Shown here piece by piece: positions 1-5,392 of a stretch of DNA of 6,199 nucleotides (position 1 is the stretch's first letter; the number at the start of each line of letters is the position of its first letter). The notes below the pieces were generated by a model. That model worked only from the letters and a program-made list of their open reading frames with translations. It was not told the DNA's origin and did not search any database. The stretch covers positions 1 through 6,199 of the forward strand of contig DIZV01000004.1 in assembly GCA_002427995.1 (NCBI GenBank), written 5' to 3'. A program made the translations under genes and the position numbers. The DNA is from Chloroflexi bacterium UBA6019. Its GTDB lineage: Bacteria > Chloroflexota > Dormibacteria > Dormibacterales > Dormibacteraceae.

Positions 1-79
1 GCGGATCCCGGCCGGCGCTCTCGACTTCGGGACCGAGGCGATTCTTCCGGGCCATCCAGAGGCTCTAGCTCGCGGCTAG
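1..79 (+). CDS. Possible C-terminal end of a convergent gene, product unknown (partial)
   Basis: Frame 2 of the plus strand is open from the window edge to a TAG at 77-79 and reads RIPAGALDFGTEAILPGH followed by PEALARG. The residue mix looks protein-like, and the frame ends just where the opposite gene ends: the two stop codons share the palindrome CTAG at 76-79. I do not recognise the family from 25 residues. Third-position GC in these codons is only moderate, and a different plus frame also stays open to 66-68, so this could be chance. The call rests on the neat convergent fit and the residue composition, and more sequence to the left would settle it. Confidence 0.3.
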   Translation, partial: RIPAGALDFGTEAILPGHPEALARG

Positions 80-81
80 GG
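63..81. terminator. Weak stem-loop at the convergent stop codons
   Basis: CTAGC (65-69) and GCTAG (75-79) form a 5-bp stem around a TCGCG loop. On the plus strand it extends by one G-U and one C-G pair to 63-81. It lies exactly over the stop codon of the minus-strand membrane-protein gene and the possible plus-strand gene end. There is no T-run on either side, so a classical rho-independent terminator is not shown. It is at best a small hairpin at a transcript end. Confidence 0.15.
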
Positions 82-2175
82 AGAGGGAGTCGGGCTGGGC
101 ACCGGCGCGACGGCCACGAAGTCGTACTCGTAGCCGTCCTGGAGAGGCTGGCCGGCAATGTCCTTGACCGCGTTCGACACGGTGAGCCGGTACTTGGCGC
201 CGGGGTTCAGGTGGGCGATGACGGTCAGCTTGCGGCCCGCGGAACTGGTCGTCAGGGCGACGGGCTTGCCGTCGGCGCCCGTGAGGCCCACGCTGCCGAT
301 CACCGAAAGCTGGTCCAGGTCGCTGTCGAAAACCACCACGACGCCCCCGTCCTGGACGGCGGCAGAGTTGACGGTAGGGCCCTTACCCAGGTCGCGGGGG
401 CTCGAGTCGGTGATGGAGTCGATCTTGAAGCCGGTTCCAGCGCCAACCAGCACCAGGGACTCGTCCTGGTAGCGAACCTCGTTGGCGCCCCGGGAGAAGA
501 TCAGCCGGACCGTGAAGCGAACGTCCTTCGCGGTCGCCTGGCTGGAGATCACGAAGGAGCGACCCAGATGGAGGTCGGGGGATAGCGGCGATGGCGCCAC
601 GGGTGACGCGCTGGGGCCGAGCAGGGCGCCGGCCGACGCCGCGTCGTTCTTGATTCGGGCCTGCTCGTACTGGCTGACGACTTCACCCGCGGCGCCCAGA
701 TCGAGGCTGTTGCCGGCAACGGCGACGTCGTCGACCCAGAGCGAATCGCTGCGGACGAAGGCGAACCGGCTGCCGACCGGCGCCCAGAGCGGGTCCTGGA
801 AGGCCGCCTGGGAGAGCTGGTGGAGGCCGGTCCCGTCCGCCTTGACGATCGACGAACCATCGGGGCCGGCGAGCAGGAGGAGCTTCCCATCCGGGCTCCA
901 GCTGAGCCAGTTCGGGGCGATTGACTTCAGGATCTCGATCCCCGGGCTGCCATCGGGAGCGCCGACGAAGGTCGCGCCGTCGCGCCAGTAGGCGAGCCGG
1001 GTCCCGTCCGGGCTCCAGGCGAAGCGCTGGGCGAAGCCGGTCCAGCTGGTCGACTTCTGGCTGGCGATGTCGAAGAGGAAGGTTGTACCCACCTTGGGGC
1101 TGGTCTCGGTCGCCTGGCTCAGCGTTGCGCAGATCAGCTTGGTCGCGTCCGGCGAGAAGAGGCAAGCAGCCGGGTTGGGGAGCTTTGCCTGGGGCGTCGC
1201 GCCGGCCGGTCCGACGTCGGCCTGGAAGACGACCAGGGGCTTGCCGTTCTGCCAGCCGATCGCGGTCACGTCGCGCCCATCGGCAACCTGCGCCGCGCTT
1301 CCGTCGAGACCCGCCAGGTAGAGCTTGGGATCGCCTCCGTCGGTCACGTAGGCGAGCGCGGCGCCGGCAGGCGCGACGGAGGCCAGCTTGACGCCGGTCT
1401 GAATGGTCTTCAGCCCGGTTCCGTCGGCGTTGATCGACTTCAGGCTGGCCACGTCGATGAAGAGCAGGGTCTTGCCGTCGGCGGACCAGCCGGCGATCCG
1501 ACTCGCGGGGCCGGAGAGAGATCGCTCGGCGGTGATCTGCGGCGGAGCCGGGGGCGACGGGCTGGGGCTGGGGCTGGGGACCGGCGACGGCAGAGCGGCG
1601 GTCGTGACCGCCACCACGGCCGGCTGGCCGATCTTGACCCCCGGTGCCGTCTTGGCGTCGGCGGCGACCGTCACGTGGTACTGGGTGTTGGGCGCCAGCT
1701 CGCCCGACGCCGGCTGGATGACGAGGTTGTTGCCCTGCCAGCTGTAGGTGACCTGGGTCGCCGGCTCGATCTGGATCGACTGTTCCACCGACTGATGGTT
1801 CATCGGCTGGCTGAAGCTGACCAGGATCGGCTGGTCGACCGCGACCGAGCCGACGGTGGTGACCTGGACCGGGCCGGTCCCGAAGAAGTTGCCGGCGTTG
1901 GCGACGAAAAGCGCCGCGATCAGGACGATGCCGGCCACGGCCGCGGTCGCGGCGAAAGCGGGGCCGTTGAAGAGGCGGGACAAAAAGCCCAGTCGCCCCT
2001 GCTCCTGGTAGCGGTCGTAGGCCTTGTGCATCAGGCGCCGGCGGAGGGCCGGCCGGAAGCCAGGATCGAGGGGCGGCGGCTTGAGGCGGGCGGAGCGGAG
2101 CAGGTTGGCGTAGCGCTCCAGCCCCGGGTCCTGGTCGAAGAGATCCTCCAGGTCGGGGTCGCGGCGGCCGCTCAC
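76..2175 (-). CDS. Putative membrane anti-sigma factor/sensor with Ig-like modules and TolB-type beta-propeller
   Basis: This 699-residue single-pass membrane protein probably controls the sigma factor encoded just upstream. Residues 1-70 are charged and presumably cytoplasmic, with a DPGFRPALRRRLM segment at 37-49. One hydrophobic helix (about 73-95) follows, with the bulk predicted outside. An SbsA/Big_5-type Ig-like module spans about 104-193 (QPMN near 123, APNTQYHV near 161). A Pro/Ser linker (195-212) leads to a beta-propeller (about 218-485) with PD40-like repeats such as WSPDGTRLAY at 387-396 and WSPDGKLLLL at 426-435. Residues 496-590 resemble an NTF2-like fold, a weak call. A second Ig-like module (about 596-688) and a PSPTPSP tail end it. 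The GTG start is set by a GTGA overlap with the sigma stop and a strong Shine-Dalgarno. No HxxxCxxC zinc anti-sigma motif exists; the only cysteines (338, 349) lie in the propeller. The anti-sigma role is inferred from position and topology. Confidence 0.72.
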   Translation of the reverse strand: MSGRRDPDLEDLFDQDPGLERYANLLRSARLKPPPLDPGFRPALRRRLMHKAYDRYQEQGRLGFLSRLFNGPAFAATAAVAGIVLIAALFVANAGNFFGTGPVQVTTVGSVAVDQPILVSFSQPMNHQSVEQSIQIEPATQVTYSWQGNNLVIQPASGELAPNTQYHVTVAADAKTAPGVKIGQPAVVAVTTAALPSPVPSPSPSPSPPAPPQITAERSLSGPASRIAGWSADGKTLLFIDVASLKSINADGTGLKTIQTGVKLASVAPAGAALAYVTDGGDPKLYLAGLDGSAAQVADGRDVTAIGWQNGKPLVVFQADVGPAGATPQAKLPNPAACLFSPDATKLICATLSQATETSPKVGTTFLFDIASQKSTSWTGFAQRFAWSPDGTRLAYWRDGATFVGAPDGSPGIEILKSIAPNWLSWSPDGKLLLLAGPDGSSIVKADGTGLHQLSQAAFQDPLWAPVGSRFAFVRSDSLWVDDVAVAGNSLDLGAAGEVVSQYEQARIKNDAASAGALLGPSASPVAPSPLSPDLHLGRSFVISSQATAKDVRFTVRLIFSRGANEVRYQDESLVLVGAGTGFKIDSITDSSPRDLGKGPTVNSAAVQDGGVVVVFDSDLDQLSVIGSVGLTGADGKPVALTTSSAGRKLTVIAHLNPGAKYRLTVSNAVKDIAGQPLQDGYEYDFVAVAPVPSPTPSP
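1557..1592 (-). repeat. Low-complexity GGGCTG-type tandem repeat encoding the Pro/Ser linker
   Basis: Tandem copies of a GGGCTG-like unit, clearest at 1559-1578, read on the minus strand as alternating Pro and Ser codons. They encode the flexible linker between the first Ig-like module and the beta-propeller. A shorter Pro/Ser run lies at the C-terminus of the same protein (about 79-99). Such runs are typical spacers in surface proteins and can change length by slippage. Confidence 0.6.
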
Positions 2176-2753
2176 CGGCCGTCCTCCTTCAGCACCGACC
2201 GGAGCCGTGTGACCCCGCGATGGATGAGCAGCTTCACCGCGCCGTCGCTCTTTCCCATCACGGCCGCGATGTCGGAGATCTTGAGGTCCTCCTGGAACTT
2301 CAGCACCAGCGCGGTCCGCTGCTGCGCCGGCAGCGACTCGACCGAGCGCCAGATCTCCCGCATTTCAGCCTGCTGGACCGCTGTGTCCTCCAGGCCGGGA
2401 CCGGCGGCGGCCAGGTCGTACATCTCGTCGAGGTCGACGGTCGGGCGCGTGGCCCGGTAGCGATCGTTGATCGTGTTGACCGAGATCTGGTAAAGCCAGG
2501 CCGTGAAGGGACGTCCCGTGTCCTGGTAACGCGGGATGCTCCGAAGTGCCTTCATGAACACTTCGGAAGTGACGTCCTCAGCTGCTGTCTGGTCCCTCAA
2601 CCTCGAAAACACAAACCTGTAAATCTGCCCGAAGTGGCGATCGTAGAGCGCCCCGAAAGCCTCCGGGTCTGTCTTGGCTCGCTCGACGAGAAGCCGCTCG
2701 GCATCTCGCGAGTCGGGAGTGCTCAACCGCTCATGGGCCGGATATCGAGGCAT
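2172..2753 (-). CDS. ECF-family RNA polymerase sigma-70 factor
   Basis: This 193-residue protein has the two-domain layout and usual length of extracytoplasmic-function sigma factors, which direct RNA polymerase to a small set of promoters. Region 2 spans about residues 29-97: DPEAFGALYDRHFGQIYRFV, then the AAEDVTSEVFMKAL core-binding helix (57-70) and FTAWLYQISVNTINDRYR (83-100) around the -10-reading part. A variable linker (101-133) follows, then region 4 (about 134-188) with SLPAQQRTAL and the helix-turn-helix LKISDIAAVMGKSDGAVKLLIHRGV at 157-181, which reads the -35. ATG 2753 is supported by GAAGGG seven nt upstream. The stop overlaps the start of the large membrane protein by 4 nt, as is usual for a sigma factor and its regulator. 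There is no C-terminal extension, and I cannot assign an ECF subgroup or its target genes. Confidence 0.93.
   Translation of the reverse strand: MPRYPAHERLSTPDSRDAERLLVERAKTDPEAFGALYDRHFGQIYRFVFSRLRDQTAAEDVTSEVFMKALRSIPRYQDTGRPFTAWLYQISVNTINDRYRATRPTVDLDEMYDLAAAGPGLEDTAVQQAEMREIWRSVESLPAQQRTALVLKFQEDLKISDIAAVMGKSDGAVKLLIHRGVTRLRSVLKEDGR
2182..2189 (-). promoter_or_regulatory. Strong Shine-Dalgarno for the membrane-protein gene
   Basis: On the minus strand AAGGAGGA lies just upstream of the GTG at 2175-2173, with 7 nt between GGAGG and the start codon. It sits inside the last codons of the sigma gene. It decides the GTG start and suggests the partner can be translated efficiently as well as by coupling to the sigma gene. 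Confidence 0.8.
2540..2567. repeat. Perfect 9-bp inverted repeat inside the sigma gene
   Basis: TCCGAAGTG at 2540-2548 and CACTTCGGA at 2559-2567 are exact inverse complements separated by 10 nt. It lies in codons for the region-2 helix (around SEVFMKALRS). It could be an internal operator, an mRNA hairpin or chance. The core CGAAGTG recurs at 2630-2636 and 2785-2791. Confidence 0.5.
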
Positions 2754-2760
2754 GGAACGA

Positions 2761-2766
2761 CCCTTC
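2761..2766 (-). promoter_or_regulatory. Shine-Dalgarno for the sigma factor gene
   Basis: On the minus strand GAAGGG ends seven nt before the ATG at 2753-2751. It supports that start over internal alternatives. Confidence 0.65.
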
Positions 2767-2772
2767 GAGGCG

Positions 2773-2790
2773 CGAAGTTACGATCGAAGT
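2773..2790. repeat. Direct repeat CGAAGT-N6-CGAAGT in the sigma leader
   Basis: CGAAGT occurs at 2773-2778 and again at 2785-2790, a 12-nt period. It falls between the predicted sigma promoter and the sigma start codon, where a repressor or an RNA-level control could act. No protein that reads it can be named. Confidence 0.35.
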
Positions 2791-2802
2791 GGTCACCGGC
2801 AC

Positions 2803-2831
2803 ATTATCGGCGGGCGCCGGCCCCCGACCAA
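2803..2831 (-). promoter_or_regulatory. Predicted sigma-70-type promoter of the sigma/membrane-protein operon
   Basis: Reading the minus strand, TTGGTC (2831-2826) is followed after exactly 17 nt by GATAAT (2808-2803), which matches five of six bases of TATAAT. Transcription would start near 2796, giving a leader of about 43 nt that contains the Shine-Dalgarno. The -35 matches the consensus only in TTG. No GGAAC-type ECF -35 lies upstream on this strand, so housekeeping transcription is more likely than strict self-activation. Confidence 0.5.
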
Positions 2832-2839
2832 CCGGGCCG
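2818..2839. repeat. GC-rich dyad between the divergent promoters
   Basis: CGGCCC (2818-2823) and GGGCCG (2834-2839) form a 6-bp inverted repeat with a 10-nt centre. It covers the minus-strand -35 box and the position expected for the plus-strand -35. It is a possible operator shared by both operons, but short GC-only dyads are common in DNA of this composition. Confidence 0.25.
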
Positions 2840-2854
2840 CTGGAACCTCCCCTC

Positions 2855-2860
2855 TATAAT
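2855..2860 (+). promoter_or_regulatory. Perfect -10 box (TATAAT) of the pur operon
   Basis: An exact TATAAT in otherwise very GC-rich sequence lies 47 nt before the preferred purB start. No good -35 lies 16-18 nt upstream (CCGGGC region), so an activator or another promoter class may be involved. Transcription would begin around 2867-2869. That excludes the GTG at 2863 as a start on this transcript and leaves a leader of about 40 nt. Confidence 0.55.
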
Positions 2861-2888
2861 TCGTGGCGCCCGACAAGCCAGCTGGTTC

Positions 2889-2893
2889 TGAGG
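2889..2893 (+). promoter_or_regulatory. Possible Shine-Dalgarno for purB
   Basis: TGAGG lies 14 nt before the TTG at 2908, a longer gap than usual. No better purine-rich site lies nearer, and the alternative GTG at 2863 has none. The weak site and the rare TTG suggest modest purB translation. Confidence 0.35.
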
Positions 2894-2907
2894 TATTTCC
2901 CCACTCC

Positions 2908-4203
2908 TTGATCGAGCGTTACTCCCCCGCGGCGATGCGGGAGGTCTGGTCCGACCGCCGGCGGTTCGAACATTGGCTCCGGATCGAGATCCTGGCCTGT
3001 GAGGCATGGGCTGAGACCGGCCGCATCCCCGCCGCCGCGCTGCCCGCCATTCGTCGCGCCAGCTTCGACACTGGGAGGATCGCAGAGGTTGAAGAGCGGG
3101 TCGGGCACGACGTGATCGCCTTCCTCACCGTCGTCGGGGAGTCGATCGGACCGGAGTCGCGCTTCCTCCACCTCGGGCTCACCAGCTCGGATGTCCTCGA
3201 CACCGCCTTCGCCCTTCAGTTGCGGGAGGCGGCAGACGTCATCCTGACCGACCTCGAGAAGGTGCGGGCCGTGGCCGCCGAGGTGGCCATCGCCCACCGC
3301 CGCACCCTGATGGCGGGGCGCACCCACGGCATTCACGCCGAGCCGATCACCTTCGGCTTCAAGGTGGCCGGCTGGGTCGCCGAGCTTGACCGCTCGCTCG
3401 ACCGCCTCGCCCGGGCGCGGGTCGAGATCTCGGTCGGAAAGCTGAGCGGCGCTGTCGGCTCGCACGCGACCATCCCCCCCGCGATCGAGGAGAAGGTGCT
3501 CGGGGCTCTCGGACTCGGCGTCGACCGCGCGGGCACCCAGGTCGTCAGCCGCGACCGCCACGCCGAGTTCCTGGCCACGCTGTCGATCGCCGCCGGAACC
3601 CTGGAACGGATCGCCCTCGAGATCCGGCACCTGCAGCGGACCGAGGTGGCGGAGGTCTTCGAGCCGTTCGGCCGGGAGCAGAAGGGGTCGAGCGCGATGC
3701 CCCACAAACGCAACCCCGTCCTCACCGAGCGGATCTGCGGGCTGGCGCGGGTCGTCCGCGGCTATGCCGCGACCGCTTTGGAGAACATGGCGCTCTGGCA
3801 CGAGCGCGACATCAGCCACTCCTCGGCGGAGAGGGTGATTTTTCCTGACGCCTGCGCCCTGCTCGACTACATGGCGATCCAGCTGCACCTGGTCCTCGCC
3901 GGGCTCGAGATCCGGCCCGACCGGATGCTGCGCAACCTCGAGGCGGGTGGCGGCGTCGTCTTTTCGCAGCGGGTCCTGCTCGCGCTGGTCGACTCCGGGA
4001 TGAGCCGGGAGGACGCCTACGGGATCGTGCAGTCGGCCGCGCTCCGCGCGCTGGACGGGGACGGAGGCTTCCGCTCCAACCTCGAGGCGGAGCCCGCTGT
4101 CCGCGAAAGGTTGGCGGACCTCGATAGCCTTTTCAACCCTGACCACTACCTGCAGAACATCGACGTCGTATTCGACCGACTGAACTTGGGAGTGCCGAAG
4201 TGA
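2908..4203 (+). CDS. purB: Adenylosuccinate lyase
   Basis: This enzyme of the fumarase/aspartase superfamily acts twice in purine synthesis. It cleaves SAICAR to AICAR plus fumarate and adenylosuccinate to AMP plus fumarate in the cytoplasm. From TTG 2908 the protein is 431 residues and begins IERYSPAAMREVW, the usual start of bacterial PurB, the same length as I recall for the Bacillus subtilis enzyme. VGHDVIAF holds His67, GRTHGIHAEP (137-146) holds the catalytic His140, and QKGSSAMPHKRNP (258-270) is the superfamily signature loop with the catalytic serine. LWHERDISHSSAER (296-309) and FSQRVLLAL (352-360) complete the active site. All key residues are present. A longer reading from GTG 2863 adds 15 residues unlike the family, and that codon lies only 2 nt after the TATAAT. 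The gene overlaps purC by 4 nt and opens the pur operon. Confidence 0.96.
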   Translation: MIERYSPAAMREVWSDRRRFEHWLRIEILACEAWAETGRIPAAALPAIRRASFDTGRIAEVEERVGHDVIAFLTVVGESIGPESRFLHLGLTSSDVLDTAFALQLREAADVILTDLEKVRAVAAEVAIAHRRTLMAGRTHGIHAEPITFGFKVAGWVAELDRSLDRLARARVEISVGKLSGAVGSHATIPPAIEEKVLGALGLGVDRAGTQVVSRDRHAEFLATLSIAAGTLERIALEIRHLQRTEVAEVFEPFGREQKGSSAMPHKRNPVLTERICGLARVVRGYAATALENMALWHERDISHSSAERVIFPDACALLDYMAIQLHLVLAGLEIRPDRMLRNLEAGGGVVFSQRVLLALVDSGMSREDAYGIVQSAALRALDGDGGFRSNLEAEPAVRERLADLDSLFNPDHYLQNIDVVFDRLNLGVPK

Positions 4204-5123
4204 CGCCCGGACCCGCGTTGATGACGACCGAGATCGACCTCCCGGTCTACGCCCGGGGCAAGGTCCGCGACACCTACGAGCTGCACGACGACCAGCTCCT
4301 GATGGTCGCAACCGACCGGATCTCGGCCTTCGACGTGATCCTGCCCACCGGCATCCCCGATAAGGGCAAGGTGCTGACCCAGCTTTCGATCTGGTGGTTC
4401 AGCCAGACCCACTCCTTCCAGGAGAACCACCTGGTTTCGGGGATGGTGCCCGACCTGCCCGGCGCGCTCAAGCACCGGCGCGATGAGCTGGCGGGGCGCT
4501 TCATGGTCGTCCGCAAGGCCAAGCGCATCGACTTCGAGTGCGTCGTCCGAGGCTACCTCGCCGGCAGTGCCTGGGCCGAGTACAAAGAGAACGGCACTGT
4601 CGCGGGCGAGCCGCTGCGCAAGGGGCTGGTCGAGTCGCAGAAGCTGTCGGAGCCGATCTTCACCCCGGCGACCAAGGCCGAGTCGGGTCATGACGAGAAC
4701 GTGTCCTTCAAGGTCATGGCGAAGGAGATCGGCGAGGAGCTCGCCGGCCAGGTCCGCGACGCGAGCCTGGCGCTCTACGTCTTCGCGGCCGAGGCCGCCG
4801 AGCAGAAGGGGCTGATCCTGGCCGACACCAAGTTCGAGTTCGGGATGACCGGCGGCCGGCTGATCCTGATCGATGAGGCCCTGACGCCAGACAGCTCGCG
4901 CTTTTGGGACCAAGCCCGCTGGCAGCCGGGCTCGGCACCTCCCTCCTACGACAAGCAGTACGTGCGCGACTGGCTCACCGCCAGCGGCTGGAACCGCCAG
5001 CCGCCGGCGCCCGAGCTGCCGGCGGAGGTCGTCGAGCGGACTCGTGAGCTGTACCTAGTCGCCTACAAGCAGATGACGACGCGCGACCTCTTCTACCAGG
5101 GGGAGGCGCGCGGCCGGTGGTGA
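4200..5123 (+). CDS. purC: Phosphoribosylaminoimidazole-succinocarboxamide (SAICAR) synthase
   Basis: PurC joins aspartate to CAIR using ATP and makes SAICAR, the substrate of the PurB encoded just before it. The 307-residue protein is of the longer type seen in yeast and actinobacteria, against roughly 240 in Bacillus or E. coli. It opens with YARGKVRDTYEL (17-28), the nucleotide-binding strand pair, then DRISAFDVILPTGIPDKGKV (39-58). FECVVRGYLAGSAWAEY (112-128) is the first SAICAR-synthetase signature, FTPATKAESGHDENVSF (154-170) binds substrate, and LADTKFEFG (207-215) with LIDEALTPDSSRFW (223-236) is the second signature. The PPSYDKQYVRDWL segment (247-259) is typical of the long form. 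GTG 4200 overlaps the purB stop as GTGA and has GGGAG seven nt upstream. An ATG at 4221 (residue 8) is possible but has no Shine-Dalgarno. It appears intact. Confidence 0.96.
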   Translation: MTPGPALMTTEIDLPVYARGKVRDTYELHDDQLLMVATDRISAFDVILPTGIPDKGKVLTQLSIWWFSQTHSFQENHLVSGMVPDLPGALKHRRDELAGRFMVVRKAKRIDFECVVRGYLAGSAWAEYKENGTVAGEPLRKGLVESQKLSEPIFTPATKAESGHDENVSFKVMAKEIGEELAGQVRDASLALYVFAAEAAEQKGLILADTKFEFGMTGGRLILIDEALTPDSSRFWDQARWQPGSAPPSYDKQYVRDWLTASGWNRQPPAPELPAEVVERTRELYLVAYKQMTTRDLFYQGEARGRW

Positions 5124-5392
5124 AGCTGATCGCCCGGGTCATCGTCACCCCCAAGCCCGTCGTCAACGATCCCCAGGGGAACACGGTGAAGGCTGGCCTC
5201 CACCGGCTCGGATTCGCCGAGGTCGCCGACGTCCGGATTGGCAAGTACATCGAGCTCCAGCTGGAAGCGGATGACGAGGTGGGGGCGCGCCGGCGGGTCG
5301 CCGAGATGTGCCAGAAGCTGTTGGCCAACCACGTCATCGAGGACGTCCGCTTCCTGCTCGACGAAGCCGAGACCAAAGTCACCTCCGGATGA
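5117..5392 (+). CDS. purS: Phosphoribosylformylglycinamidine synthase subunit PurS
   Basis: PurS is the small structural subunit that brings PurQ and PurL together in the three-part FGAM synthetase, which converts FGAR to FGAM with glutamine and ATP. The 91-residue product has the family length and pattern: a first strand (KLIARVIVTPKP), then NDPQGNTVKAGLHRLGF (about 17-33), VADVRIGKYIEL (36-47), and a C-terminal helix and strand (RRRVAEMCQKLLAN, IEDVRFLLDE). Two tandem GTG codons (5117, 5120) can both start it. The first lies 10 nt after GGAGG at 5102-5106 and gives a 7-nt overlap with purC. The second gives the GTGA overlap seen at the purB/purC and sigma/membrane-protein junctions and removes one valine. 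Its stop overlaps purQ by 4 nt. A separate purS implies a small-type PurL elsewhere. Confidence 0.94.
   Translation: MVKLIARVIVTPKPVVNDPQGNTVKAGLHRLGFAEVADVRIGKYIELQLEADDEVGARRRVAEMCQKLLANHVIEDVRFLLDEAETKVTSG

Noticed and set aside
1675..2460. A 261-codon plus-strand frame across the sigma/membrane-protein junction
   Set aside because: It lies opposite two well-supported minus-strand genes, and its composition (Arg, Gly, Val, Asp) is that of a complement frame.
2804..3007. Short minus-strand frame in the divergent region as a possible small gene
   Set aside because: It covers the pur promoter and the purB start on the opposite strand, is Arg/Ser/Gly-rich and lacks a ribosome binding site.
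2854..4311. A 485-codon minus-strand open frame opposite purB and the start of purC
   Set aside because: It is the antisense shadow of a GC-rich gene with strong third-position bias. It is rich in Arg, Gly, Asp and Val runs, has no domain pattern, and purB on the other strand is unmistakable.
5308..5388. Upstream extension of purQ by 27 residues
   Set aside because: It lies inside purS in another frame, is rich in Arg and Pro, and the family starts at the MKFGVVVFPG encoded from 5389.
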